DNA of 17,440 bases from Acidaminococcus fermentans (GCA_004555735.1 SFHH01000022.1:1-17440); one strand, 5' to 3'. Shown: positions 1 to 6,686, numbered from the stretch's first letter. Program-made: numbers and translations. The notes: generated by a model not told the origin, from the letters alone.

Positions 1-6
1 GGAAAA

Positions 7-161
7 AAGAAGGCAGACACGGCCCAGAGGGCCTTGAGACGTCAGACGTCAGCTTTTGTTCGGTTAAGCAGCAGGTCCGATTTGCTTATCGCAGGTCAAT
101 CTGACGTCTGACTTCTGAAAGGCCCGCAAGGGCCGGTCTGACGTCTTAAATCTGCCTTCTT
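7..161. repeat. Long inverted-repeat intergenic element A
   Basis: The outer arms AAGAAGGCAGA (7-17) and TCTGCCTTCTT (151-161) are perfect inverted repeats. Inside them are GC hairpins GGCCC-AGA-GGGCC (21-33) and GGCCC-GCAA-GGGCC (121-134), then AGACGTCAGA (37-46) against TCTGACGTCT (137-146). A competing 12-bp pair is GTCAGACGTCAG (41-52) with CTGACGTCTGAC (101-112). The centre carries the direct repeat GCAGGTC at 71-77 and 91-97, 20 bp apart. No coding sequence is seen here. The paired arms are observed directly; whether the element acts as RNA structure, terminator of an upstream gene, or a mobile palindromic element is unknown. Confidence 0.7.
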
Positions 162-213
162 CCTGAAAAGTCTTTTCACACCCGCCTTCCCTATTACGGA
201 AAAAATGAATTTA

Positions 214-222
214 TGTTACAAT
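214..222 (+). promoter_or_regulatory. Extended -10 promoter for the DUF190 gene
   Basis: TG at 214-215 followed one base later by TACAAT (217-222) makes an extended -10 element. The -35 hexamer 17 bp upstream (TTACGG, 194-199) is poor. It lies 45 bp before the DUF190 start codon. Confidence 0.5.
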
Positions 223-266
223 AAAACCAAGAAAAGACAAACTTATCCGAAATGGAGGGAAGACGT

Positions 267-665
267 ATGGCTGCTGAATTCCTGAAACTGACCAAACTGA
301 CCATCTATGTAGGCGAAGATTTCTTTTACAAGGACAAACCTTTTTACAAAGCAATCTTTGACATTGCCGGGAAATACAAGATCGCTGGCTGTACGGTGCT
401 CCGGGGGACCCAGGGCTATGGGAGCCGGGTGCGGGGGAAGGAACGGAGACTGTTCATCAGCGTCTCCGAGGCCATCAACCTGCCGGTGATCATCACCATG
501 ATCGACAAAAAGGAACAGATCGAACTGCTGTATCCCTTCCTGGAAGAAAACCTGCGCCACGGGGTGGCCACGGTGGAAGACATCGACATGCTGGCCACCA
601 ATTTCGTCAAGGAAGAGTACCAGAAAAAAATTGCCAACCGGGACAACCCGGCGCTGCAGAAGTGA
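267..665 (+). CDS. DUF190 family protein (PII-like fold)
   Basis: A 132-residue protein of the DUF190 family. It shows the family's N-terminal beta strand (LKLTKLTIYVGE, 7-18), the YKDKPFYKAIFDIA helix, and the glycine-rich VLRGTQGYGS loop (44-53), followed by LPVIITMIDKKEQI. The family is known structurally as a small GlnB/PII-like fold, often near crcB fluoride channels, but its ligand is not established. The start at 267 is chosen because GGAGGG (254-259) is correctly spaced for it; an in-frame ATG at 252 overlaps that ribosome binding site and is unlikely. The gene is followed by a hairpin and luxS. The last 15 residues (KKIANRDNPALQK region) look like a variable tail. Confidence 0.85.
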   Translation: MAAEFLKLTKLTIYVGEDFFYKDKPFYKAIFDIAGKYKIAGCTVLRGTQGYGSRVRGKERRLFISVSEAINLPVIITMIDKKEQIELLYPFLEENLRHGVATVEDIDMLATNFVKEEYQKKIANRDNPALQK

Positions 666-670
666 GGATA

Positions 671-713
671 GGGGTTGTTGCACGTGTATGATTTTTACAT
701 GTGCAACAACCCC
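671..713. repeat. 18-bp hairpin between DUF190 gene and luxS
   Basis: GGGGTTGTTGCACGTGTA (671-688) pairs along its whole length, with one G-U wobble, with 696-713; the loop is TGATTTT. No T-run follows on either strand, so it is not an obvious intrinsic terminator. It ends 8 bases before the luxS ribosome binding site. The same stem core (TTGCACGTGT) and an NNNTTTT loop recur at 9730-9766. Confidence 0.75.
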
Positions 714-733
714 ATGCTATTGGAGGTATACAA

Positions 734-1210
734 ATGGAAAAAGTCATCATCGAAAGCTTCACCCTGGACCACACCAAGGTCAAGGCGCCCTATGTGCGGC
801 TGATCGGTCAGGAGACCGGGGAACACGGGGATATCGTTTCCAACTTCGACATCCGGCTCTGCCAGCCCAACCAGCAGGAAATCCCTACGGGCGGGATGCA
901 CACTCTGGAGCATCTGCTGGCCCTGTACCTGCGGCCCCGGATCAAAGGGTATCTGGACTGCTCTCCCTTCGGCTGCCGCACCGGGTTCCATCTCCTGTGC
1001 TGGGGCGTCCATGATCCCAAAGACGTGGCCAAGGCCCTGAAGGAAGCCTTGGAACTGGTGGTCAAGACTACCTGGGACCAGGTGCCTGGGACGAAGGAGA
1101 AGGAGTGCGGGAATTACAAGGATCATTCCCTGTTCTGTGCCCAGGAATGGGCCAAAGAAATCCTGGCCAAAGGGATCAGCAGTGATCCTTATGAGAGGAA
1201 GATTGTTTAG
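734..1210 (+). CDS. luxS: S-ribosylhomocysteine lyase LuxS
   Basis: LuxS cleaves S-ribosylhomocysteine to homocysteine and DPD, the precursor of autoinducer-2, in the cytoplasmic activated-methyl cycle. The 158-residue length is normal. The metal-binding HTLEH motif (H56, E59, H60) and third ligand C125 (ECGNY) are present, as is the catalytic cysteine C81 in FGCRTGF. The start at 734 follows GGAGG (722-726) with good spacing; an upstream in-frame ATG at 701 lies inside the hairpin stem and is unlikely. A strong terminator follows at 1228. The last 12 codons (GISSDPYERKIV plus stop) have a second copy at 6427-6465, which suggests that the current 3' end arrived with the downstream module. Confidence 0.97.
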   Translation: MEKVIIESFTLDHTKVKAPYVRLIGQETGEHGDIVSNFDIRLCQPNQQEIPTGGMHTLEHLLALYLRPRIKGYLDCSPFGCRTGFHLLCWGVHDPKDVAKALKEALELVVKTTWDQVPGTKEKECGNYKDHSLFCAQEWAKEILAKGISSDPYERKIV

Positions 1211-1227
1211 CCGCGGCTCGCGACCGG

Positions 1228-1256
1228 GGGTGTGAGTTTTTTCACACCCTTTTTTT
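1228..1256 (+). terminator. Intrinsic terminator of luxS
   Basis: GGGTGTGA (1228-1235) pairs with TCACACCC (1242-1249) around a short T-rich loop and is followed directly by seven T residues. It ends 45 bases before the convergent LysR gene's stop codon. Confidence 0.9.
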
Positions 1257-1301
1257 GTTGTCGGTACACAACTGGTTTTGTGGATGTCCGGCGGCTTTTG
1301 G

Positions 1302-2243
1302 TTACTGCCGGAGTGTTTCTCCGGCTGCTTTTTTCCACAGTGCAACAAATGCGGATGCGGCTTTGGTAAGATATCGCTTTTTGTTTGTCAGCAGATAGAA
1401 TGTCCGGCGCAGGCTTGGGTGATCAATCTTATAGATGTGCATTGCCTTGGGCTTTCGATGCCTGAGCATCTGTTCTCCCACAAAGGCAGCACCAATTCCT
1501 GCACAGGCCAACTGAAGGGAAGTTTCCTGCTGTTCTGCTTGCAGAACGATATGGGGCTGGCGATGGGCATCTGCATAAGCATTCCTGACACAGACCTGGA
1601 GATTGGAAGGTGCCGCCAGAAGGATGATGGGAAGCTGGAACAAGGCATCTGAAAGGGGAATGGATTTTGGTTCTGACCAAGGCGGACCCTCTAAATCCAG
1701 TTCCCATGGCAGCCAGTCCGGCTGATTATAGGCATCTGGAACGGCGAGATAAATTTGATCCTGGAAGAGAGGGACTTTTTTAAAATCTGGAATATCTATC
1801 GTGCCTGCATTGCAGCAGAAGTCGATTTTTCCTTTCGCAAGATCGGTGAGGTTTTTACTGGGCTCCTGTTCTTTCAGCTGGATGTCGATCTTGGGATATC
1901 TTTGGATGAACTGTGCTATGACAGGGGGGAGGATACAGGAATTGATGTATTGGGTGCCTCCAATCCGTACGGCCCCAGTTTCCAATCGTTCGATGTCACG
2001 GATTTCGGCTTGCAGGTCGGTTTCAATCAACATCATTTTTTCGATACTTTTAATATAGAGCTTGCCTACAGGAGTCAAAGTGACGGATTTGCCCTCCCGA
2101 TAAAAAAGAGGCATATGCAAATGATCCTCTACTTTTTTTATGGCCATGCTGAGGGTAGGCTGGGTAACGTAGAGCTTTTCGGCAGCCTTGGTAAAACTGC
2201 CTAGTTTATAAGCGGCATAAATATATTTGTAATAGTTTTCCAT
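1302..2243 (-). CDS. LysR-family transcriptional regulator
   Basis: A 313-residue LysR-type regulator of normal family length. The N-terminal winged helix-turn-helix is clear (YAAYKLGSFTKAAEKLYVTQ, then PTLSMAIKKVEDHL), followed by the linker helix and an effector-binding domain starting near GAVRIGGTQYINS. It is divergent from the permease gene, the classical arrangement for a LysR protein controlling its neighbour and itself. The start at 2243 gives the usual N-terminus; an in-frame ATG at 2261 lacks a ribosome binding site and falls inside the putative operator. GC content is visibly lower than in luxS or the kinase genes. The effector is likely the substrate or an intermediate of the adjacent pathway (inference). 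Confidence 0.9.
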   Translation of the reverse strand: MENYYKYIYAAYKLGSFTKAAEKLYVTQPTLSMAIKKVEDHLHMPLFYREGKSVTLTPVGKLYIKSIEKMMLIETDLQAEIRDIERLETGAVRIGGTQYINSCILPPVIAQFIQRYPKIDIQLKEQEPSKNLTDLAKGKIDFCCNAGTIDIPDFKKVPLFQDQIYLAVPDAYNQPDWLPWELDLEGPPWSEPKSIPLSDALFQLPIILLAAPSNLQVCVRNAYADAHRQPHIVLQAEQQETSLQLACAGIGAAFVGEQMLRHRKPKAMHIYKIDHPSLRRTFYLLTNKKRYLTKAASAFVALWKKAAGETLRQ

Positions 2244-2258
2244 GTTCTCTACTTTCTC

Positions 2259-2294
2259 CATCAAAAAAATTGATGAAAATATAAAATACATCAA
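2259..2294. promoter_or_regulatory. LysR operator: overlapping T-N11-A inverted repeats
   Basis: Three copies of one half-site lie in alternating orientation: CATCAA (2259-2264), TTGATG (2270-2275) and CATCAA (2289-2294). The first pair forms a 17-bp palindrome containing a T-N11-A LysR box (2261-2273). Relative to a start predicted from TATAAT at 2319-2324, the first box is centred near -64 and the second near -49, matching the usual recognition and activation sites of LysR regulators. Confidence 0.7.
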
Positions 2295-2318
2295 GTAGAT
2301 TTTAGCATTATCTGAATA

Positions 2319-2324
2319 TATAAT
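2319..2324 (+). promoter_or_regulatory. -10 box of the permease operon promoter
   Basis: TATAAT at 2319-2324 has no good -35 hexamer 17 bp upstream, as expected for a promoter that needs a LysR activator. It lies 63 bp before the permease start codon. Confidence 0.5.
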
Positions 2325-2387
2325 CAACATAACGAAACTTTCCGATTGGCCAGCGGGAGAATAGTACAGGAGAGCGAGGAGAAAGTT

Positions 2388-3653
2388 ATGGAGCAAAGTA
2401 CGATTGCTATCGTCATCTTAGTGATGACCATGTTACTGGTTATGAATGATCGGATTCCCTTGGCGGTGACTTCCATGTTGGCTGCACTGGCGATGTCGCT
2501 GACTGGAATCCAGCCTTTAGGAAAGGCATATGCTTATTTTGGGAATACCACGATTGTTTTTTGTGGGGCGACGATGATCATATGCAATGGGTTGTTTGAA
2601 ACAGGTGCAATCCAAAAGGTCAGTGATTTGCTGTTCCGGAAGATGGCCCAAAAAAGTGAGCGTGCGCTGGTTGCAGCGATTTCTCTTTTTACAGGGATGA
2701 TTACTGGTTTTACGACCAATTCCGCCATTGCCGCGACTATGGTGCCTGTTGCCCGGTCTATTGCCATGGAATCCCACGGCAAGGTCAAAGCCAAAAATCT
2801 GTTGATGCCTGTGGGGATGATGAGCACCATCGGATCGCCTTTGTCTCTGTCAGGAGCTGCCGCTGTTTCCATGGCTGGGGCTATGGTCAATGAAGCGGGA
2901 GGAAATCTGGGATTTTTTTCGATGGCACCGATTACACTGATCCTTTTGGCCGTCAGTACGCTCTACTTTGCTACGGCAGGATATTGGATTATGAAGAAAA
3001 GTTTTGATTTTGAAGATCCGGTGGTGGAACTCCCTGCTGTAAATATGAAGCAGGTCCCCAGATGGAAACCGATTTTGAACCTTGTAGTATTTTTCTTGAT
3101 GATTGCAGGCTTCATTTCTGGGATCTGGAATGTCGCCATTGTTTCGCTGCTGTGTGTGGCTGTTCTCTGCCTGACCCACTGTATCTCGATGAAAGCGGCG
3201 ATCCGTTCTTGTGATTGGAACGTGCTGATCGTCATGGCAGGAGTCACTTCGATGGCCAATGGGCTGGATACCAGTGGTGCCGGGAAAGTCATTGCCCATG
3301 CGTTCTTGCAGTTGATGGGCGGCAGCGAGGCCAGTCTTCCCATGATGATGGTCGCAATGGGTCTGGTCGGCTGGTTCCTTTCCCAATTCATGAGCAACAC
3401 TGCGGCCAATGCCATTGTCATCCCCATTGCACTTTCGCTGGGTATGGCAATGAATATCAATGTACTCTATTTTTGCGTCCCGGTCATTATTGGGACAGCC
3501 ATTGCCATTACTACGCCCCTGGCATCTCCGACAACCGTAATCGTCATGCAGGGAGGGTTTCGCTTTAAAGATTTCGTCAAAGTAGGGATTCCACTCAGCA
3601 TCATATTACTGCTCATCATGTTTCTGCTTTCGCCTCTGTTTTTTCCCGCCTGA
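2388..3653 (+). CDS. SLC13/DASS-type anion permease
   Basis: A 421-residue, highly hydrophobic inner-membrane protein with about ten or more membrane segments. It carries two pseudo-repeat motifs typical of the SLC13/DASS and wider ion-transporter superfamily: TTNSAIAATMVPVA (109-122) and SNTAANAIVIPIA (336-348), plus ITTPLASPTT (374-383). Such proteins usually import di- or tricarboxylates with sodium. The start at 2388 follows GAGGAG (2376-2381). It is somewhat shorter than many DASS members and could also be placed in the CitMHS/ArsB branch. As first gene of the module, it probably imports the acid processed by the hydrolase and the LeuCD-type enzyme (inference). Confidence 0.85.
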   Translation: MEQSTIAIVILVMTMLLVMNDRIPLAVTSMLAALAMSLTGIQPLGKAYAYFGNTTIVFCGATMIICNGLFETGAIQKVSDLLFRKMAQKSERALVAAISLFTGMITGFTTNSAIAATMVPVARSIAMESHGKVKAKNLLMPVGMMSTIGSPLSLSGAAAVSMAGAMVNEAGGNLGFFSMAPITLILLAVSTLYFATAGYWIMKKSFDFEDPVVELPAVNMKQVPRWKPILNLVVFFLMIAGFISGIWNVAIVSLLCVAVLCLTHCISMKAAIRSCDWNVLIVMAGVTSMANGLDTSGAGKVIAHAFLQLMGGSEASLPMMMVAMGLVGWFLSQFMSNTAANAIVIPIALSLGMAMNINVLYFCVPVIIGTAIAITTPLASPTTVIVMQGGFRFKDFVKVGIPLSIILLLIMFLLSPLFFPA

Positions 3654-3723
3654 AAAAAAAGAATCTGCTTGAAGGCTGGCAACAACAGAGAGGAAATCAA
3701 GAATAAATCATAAGGAGAAAAAT

Positions 3724-4638
3724 ATGGATATCAATGAGAAATATTTTGCAGGTTTTGAACACCGGATCATCGATACCGGGGAAGTGAAAATCCATGCTTG
3801 GTGTGGGGGAAGTGGGCATGAGGCTGTATTGCTGCTGCACGGGCACCCGGAAAGCCATCTGACTTGGTATGCTGTAGCCTCCCGTCTGGCGGAGAGATAC
3901 CGTGTGGTCATACCGGATATGAGAGGTTATGGAGAAAGCAGCAAGCCCCATGGATTGCCTGACCATTCTACATATTCCAAGAGGGCGATGGCTAGGGATC
4001 AGGTATTTGTCATGGAAAAATTGGGGTATCAGAAATTCCATATTGCCGGACACGACCGTGGCGGGCGTGTATGTCACCGTATGATGCTGGACTATCCGGA
4101 GAAAATCAAATCCTGCCTATTGCTGGATATCATCCCTACCCTTGATGTTTATAACAGGACGGACCGGGAAATCGCCACGAAGTATTGGCACTGGTTCTTT
4201 TATATTCAGCCGGAGCCTTTTCCAGAAACTTTCTTGGGTGCAGAACCTGCCTATTTCATCCGCAGCAATATCCGCAAGAAAACCATTCCGGGAACTATTG
4301 GAAAGCAGCAATTCCCGGAAGATATCGTACGCGAGTATATCCGGTATTATTCTAAACCGGCTACAGTCCATGCCATTGCCGAGGATTATCGGGCAAGTGC
4401 CACCATCGATTGGAAGCTGGATATGGCAGATTTGGGACGTACCATTCAAACCCCCATCTGTTGTTTGTGGGGATCCAATGGAAATATCTGCAAGTATTGG
4501 GATGTATTGGGTATCTGGAAGAAGCTGGCCAATCATGTAACTGGTTATGGAATCCCAGGCTGTGGGCATTTTGTACCGGAAGAAAAACCGGAAACTGTCA
4601 TCCAGGAACTAGAAAAAATGATTGAGGCCAACCGCTGA
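3724..4638 (+). CDS. Alpha/beta hydrolase, fluoroacetate dehalogenase-like
   Basis: A 304-residue alpha/beta hydrolase closely resembling haloacetate/fluoroacetate dehalogenases. Seen in the sequence: oxyanion-hole HGHPESH (39-45), RGYGESSKP (67-75), nucleophile D111 in GHDRGGR with R112 and R115, the acid D135 in LDIIPT, the pair H156-W157 in YWHWFF, Y222 in DYRAS, and catalytic H282 in GCGHF. These match the nucleophile, carboxylate-binding arginines and halide pocket known for fluoroacetate dehalogenase. The cap region where that enzyme has a pocket tryptophan reads IRKKT here, so the substrate probably differs. AAGGAG precedes the start. It lies 70 bp after the permease gene and 16 bp before leuC. 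An epoxide hydrolase is the main alternative. Confidence 0.85.
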   Translation: MDINEKYFAGFEHRIIDTGEVKIHAWCGGSGHEAVLLLHGHPESHLTWYAVASRLAERYRVVIPDMRGYGESSKPHGLPDHSTYSKRAMARDQVFVMEKLGYQKFHIAGHDRGGRVCHRMMLDYPEKIKSCLLLDIIPTLDVYNRTDREIATKYWHWFFYIQPEPFPETFLGAEPAYFIRSNIRKKTIPGTIGKQQFPEDIVREYIRYYSKPATVHAIAEDYRASATIDWKLDMADLGRTIQTPICCLWGSNGNICKYWDVLGIWKKLANHVTGYGIPGCGHFVPEEKPETVIQELEKMIEANR

Positions 4639-4654
4639 AAGGAGAACAGCTATT

Positions 4655-5914
4655 ATGCATGCCATTGAAAAAGTCTTTGCAAAGAATGCCGGCAAAAAGA
4701 CGGTAGAAACCGGTGAAATCGTGATGGCCAAGGTGGACTTTGCAGAAATCAATGATCTGTATCTGCAGACGGTCTACTCTTTTTATGAGATGGGAGGGGA
4801 AAAGGTCTGGGACAATACCCGCTGCGCTTTTGTCTTCGACCATTATGCTCCCTGTCCTACCATCAAGAGTGCCCAGAACCACAAGGAAATGCGGGAATTT
4901 GCCCAGAAGAACAACCTGAAATACCATTTTGATACCAACAGCGGGGTCTGCCATCAGGTGATGCCGGAAGCCGGGCTGATCTATCCTGGGATGATCGTGG
5001 TAGCTACGGACAGCCATACGACTACCCATGGTGCTTTTGGTGCGGTAGGGACCGGATGTGGGGCTACGGATATGGCTACCATCCTGATGACGGGGGAACT
5101 GTGGTTCCGGATCCCTGAAATCATCGAAGTGCGGCTGGAAGGGGAAGCCCCCAAAGGGGTATTCCCGAAGGATGTGATCCTGGCCGTCTTGGGGAAGATC
5201 CGGGCTGATGGTGCTGTGTACAAAGCCATTGATTTCACTGGCAGCTATGTAGAGAACCTGAATGTGGCTGGACGGATGACCATCTGCAATATGGCAGTAG
5301 AAATGGGCGCCAAGACCGCCTATATGCAGCCGAATCAAGCGGTCTTGGATTATGTAAAGGCCCGTGCCGTCCGCCCCTTTGAAGTCCAGTATACTGATCC
5401 AGGGTATACTTACGCCGAAAGCTATACTTTCGATGTTTCCCAATTGGAACCGGAATTGTCCTGCCCCAGCAGTGTGGAAAATGTCCATTCTCTCTCCAGT
5501 GTAGTGGCTCAGGGACCGGTGAAGCTGAACCAAGGATATATCGGATCCTGCACGGGGGGACGGGAAGAAGACATTGCCATTGCCGCCAAGATCCTGAAAG
5601 GAAGACATATCCCGGAATATACCCGCTTGGTAGTGATTCCGGCTTCCAATGAAGTGATGCAGAAATGCCTGGAAAAAGGGTATATCCAGGATCTGATCAA
5701 AGCTGGAGCGACCATTTCCACCCCTGGGTGCGGAGCTTGCCTGGGAGCTCATGAAGGGATGCTGACCGCCGGAGAGGTATGCATCACTAGTACCAACCGG
5801 AATTTCCCGGGACGGATGGGATCCACGGATGCCCTGATGTACCTGGCCAGCCCGGCTACAGTGGCCGCCAGCATGGTGACCGGATATATCACAGATCCTC
5901 GGAAGTATCTGTAA
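4655..5914 (+). CDS. LeuC/aconitase-family hydro-lyase, large subunit
   Basis: A 419-residue large subunit of the isopropylmalate isomerase / homoaconitase / dimethylmalate dehydratase family, which moves or removes a hydroxyl group on a branched or substituted malate using a [4Fe-4S] cluster. The three cluster cysteines are C299 (GSCTGGR), C359 and C362 (PGCGAC). The signatures DSHTTTHGAFGAVGTGCG (119-136) and NRNFPGRMGS (381-390) are intact. The length fits the short bacterial/archaeal class. The start at 4655 is preceded by AAAGGAG (4638-4644). The small subunit follows after 19 bp. No leuA or leuB is nearby, and the gene lies with a permease and a hydrolase, so a catabolic substrate is more likely than leucine synthesis. 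Confidence 0.88.
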   Translation: MHAIEKVFAKNAGKKTVETGEIVMAKVDFAEINDLYLQTVYSFYEMGGEKVWDNTRCAFVFDHYAPCPTIKSAQNHKEMREFAQKNNLKYHFDTNSGVCHQVMPEAGLIYPGMIVVATDSHTTTHGAFGAVGTGCGATDMATILMTGELWFRIPEIIEVRLEGEAPKGVFPKDVILAVLGKIRADGAVYKAIDFTGSYVENLNVAGRMTICNMAVEMGAKTAYMQPNQAVLDYVKARAVRPFEVQYTDPGYTYAESYTFDVSQLEPELSCPSSVENVHSLSSVVAQGPVKLNQGYIGSCTGGREEDIAIAAKILKGRHIPEYTRLVVIPASNEVMQKCLEKGYIQDLIKAGATISTPGCGACLGAHEGMLTAGEVCITSTNRNFPGRMGSTDALMYLASPATVAASMVTGYITDPRKYL

Positions 5915-5933
5915 GGTGAGGGAGGAAGCAAAG

Positions 5934-6440
5934 ATGGAAACAAAGGTAACGGGAAAAATCATCGTAGTGGGAGACAATATCGATACGGATCAAATCTATC
6001 CGGGGCGGTATCTGGATATCGTAGACCCTCAAGAAATCGGCAGCCACTGCCTGTGCGGCGTGGACGAAAACATCGCGGCCAATTTTCCCAAAGGAGGTAT
6101 GGTAGTTGCTGGCCGGAATTTCGGCTGTGGATCTTCCCGGGAACATGCTCCCATTGCGCTGCTGAACATGGGTGCCAAAGCCATACTGGCAGACTCTTTT
6201 GCCCGGATCTTTTTCCGGAATGCCATCAATCTCGGCCTCCTGCCCATTATCTGCAAAGGATTGAAGGATAAAGTGAAAGATGGGATGACCCTGACCTTGG
6301 ACCTGGAAAAGTATCAGGTGACGGTGCAGGAAACTGGGGAAACCTATCCCTGCGAGAAACTAGGGCCCCAGGCTATGAAAATCTTGGAAGCCGGAGGCAT
6401 CAAACCTTTGATGCGTAGGAAGATAAGGGATCAGCAGTGA
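5934..6440 (+). CDS. LeuD-family hydro-lyase, small subunit
   Basis: A 168-residue swivel-domain subunit, partner of the preceding large subunit. It has the family signature GRNFGCGSSREHAPIAL (60-76) and the DNIDTDQIYPGRYLDI segment (14-29). The substrate-recognition loop reads YLDI (26-29), unlike the forms I remember for isopropylmalate (YLVY-like) or homoaconitate (YLRT-like) enzymes, hinting at another substrate. The start at 5934 follows GGGAGG (5920-5925). The final codons RDQQ and the stop lie within the luxS tail copy, read in a different frame, so the natural C-terminus of this subunit has probably been replaced by a few residues at the junction. Confidence 0.87.
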   Translation: METKVTGKIIVVGDNIDTDQIYPGRYLDIVDPQEIGSHCLCGVDENIAANFPKGGMVVAGRNFGCGSSREHAPIALLNMGAKAILADSFARIFFRNAINLGLLPIICKGLKDKVKDGMTLTLDLEKYQVTVQETGETYPCEKLGPQAMKILEAGGIKPLMRRKIRDQQ

Positions 6441-6465
6441 GCCCTATGAGCGGAAGATCGTGTAA
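6427..6465 (+). pseudogene. luxS: Displaced luxS 3' end (last 12 codons)
   Basis: Read in its own frame this segment encodes GISSEPYERKIV followed by TAA, the LuxS C-terminus with one conservative change (D to E). Over 40 bases it matches 1171-1210 at 34 positions; the first 15 (AGGGATCAGCAGTGA) are identical. An in-frame TAA lies directly upstream. It overlaps the end of the LeuD-type gene in another frame. It is best explained as the original luxS end separated from the gene body by the inserted module. Confidence 0.85.
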
Positions 6466-6685
6466 GGTGCGTCAGAGACGCACCGGTCTCGAGTCTTGAG
6501 TCTCATGTCTCGAGCCGAATGAAAAATTTGCAGGCAAATTTTAGAATGTATAAAATCAGTTTCGACAACGATAAGGCAATCGTTTCTTTATCCAGCCCGA
6601 TTCTGGTTTTGCACTTTCAAAAGAACCTGGCCGCAGGACGGGTTCTTTCCAACGGCCAGAGACTCATGACGCGGGACTCGAGACC
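6466..6685. repeat. Long inverted-repeat intergenic element B
   Basis: This gene-free stretch opens with a perfect hairpin GGTGCGTC-AGA-GACGCACC (6466-6484). The arms GGTCTCGAGTC (6485-6495) and GACTCGAGACC (6675-6685) are perfect inverted repeats 180 bp apart, and TGAGTCTC pairs again with GAGACTCA (6659-6666). Inside lie the small hairpin AAAATTTGC-AG-GCAAATTTT (6523-6542) and a terminator-like stem at 6620-6648. The layout (GC hairpin, repeated palindromic hexamer arm, core, inverted arm) resembles element A with a different hexamer (CTCGAG instead of GACGTC). Function unknown. Confidence 0.65.
6620..6648 (+). terminator. Terminator-like hairpin after the LeuD-type gene
   Basis: AAAGAACC (6620-6627) pairs with GGTTCTTT (6641-6648) with a GC-rich inner CCTG/CAGG stem. 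The downstream T content is only TTCTTT within the stem, so efficiency is uncertain. It is the first hairpin of this type downstream of the catabolic operon. Confidence 0.4.
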
Positions 6686-6686
6686 C

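Noticed and set aside
1..240. Fluoride riboswitch ahead of the DUF190 gene
   Set aside because: DUF190 genes can accompany fluoride channels, but the leader does not show the conserved fluoride aptamer pattern and no crcB gene is present.
1307..1334. GCCGGAG-TGTTT-CTCCGGC hairpin followed by a T-run
   Set aside because: Reads as a terminator on the plus strand, but it lies within the 3' coding end of the minus-strand LysR gene and behind the stronger luxS terminator; treated as incidental or a back-up.
252..4638. Functional link between the DUF190 protein and the fluoroacetate-dehalogenase-like enzyme through fluoride
   Set aside because: The two genes lie on opposite sides of the apparent insertion boundary, so their proximity is probably accidental.
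4598..5977. Long minus-strand open frame of 459 codons opposite the LeuC-type gene
   Set aside because: It is antisense to a gene with intact catalytic motifs, has no recognisable domain, and its composition is the mirror of the sense codons.
1171..6465. Insertion-sequence transposition as the cause of the luxS tail duplication
   Set aside because: No transposase or terminal inverted repeats flank the module, and a 40-base copy with mostly synonymous differences is unlike a target-site duplication, which would be identical.
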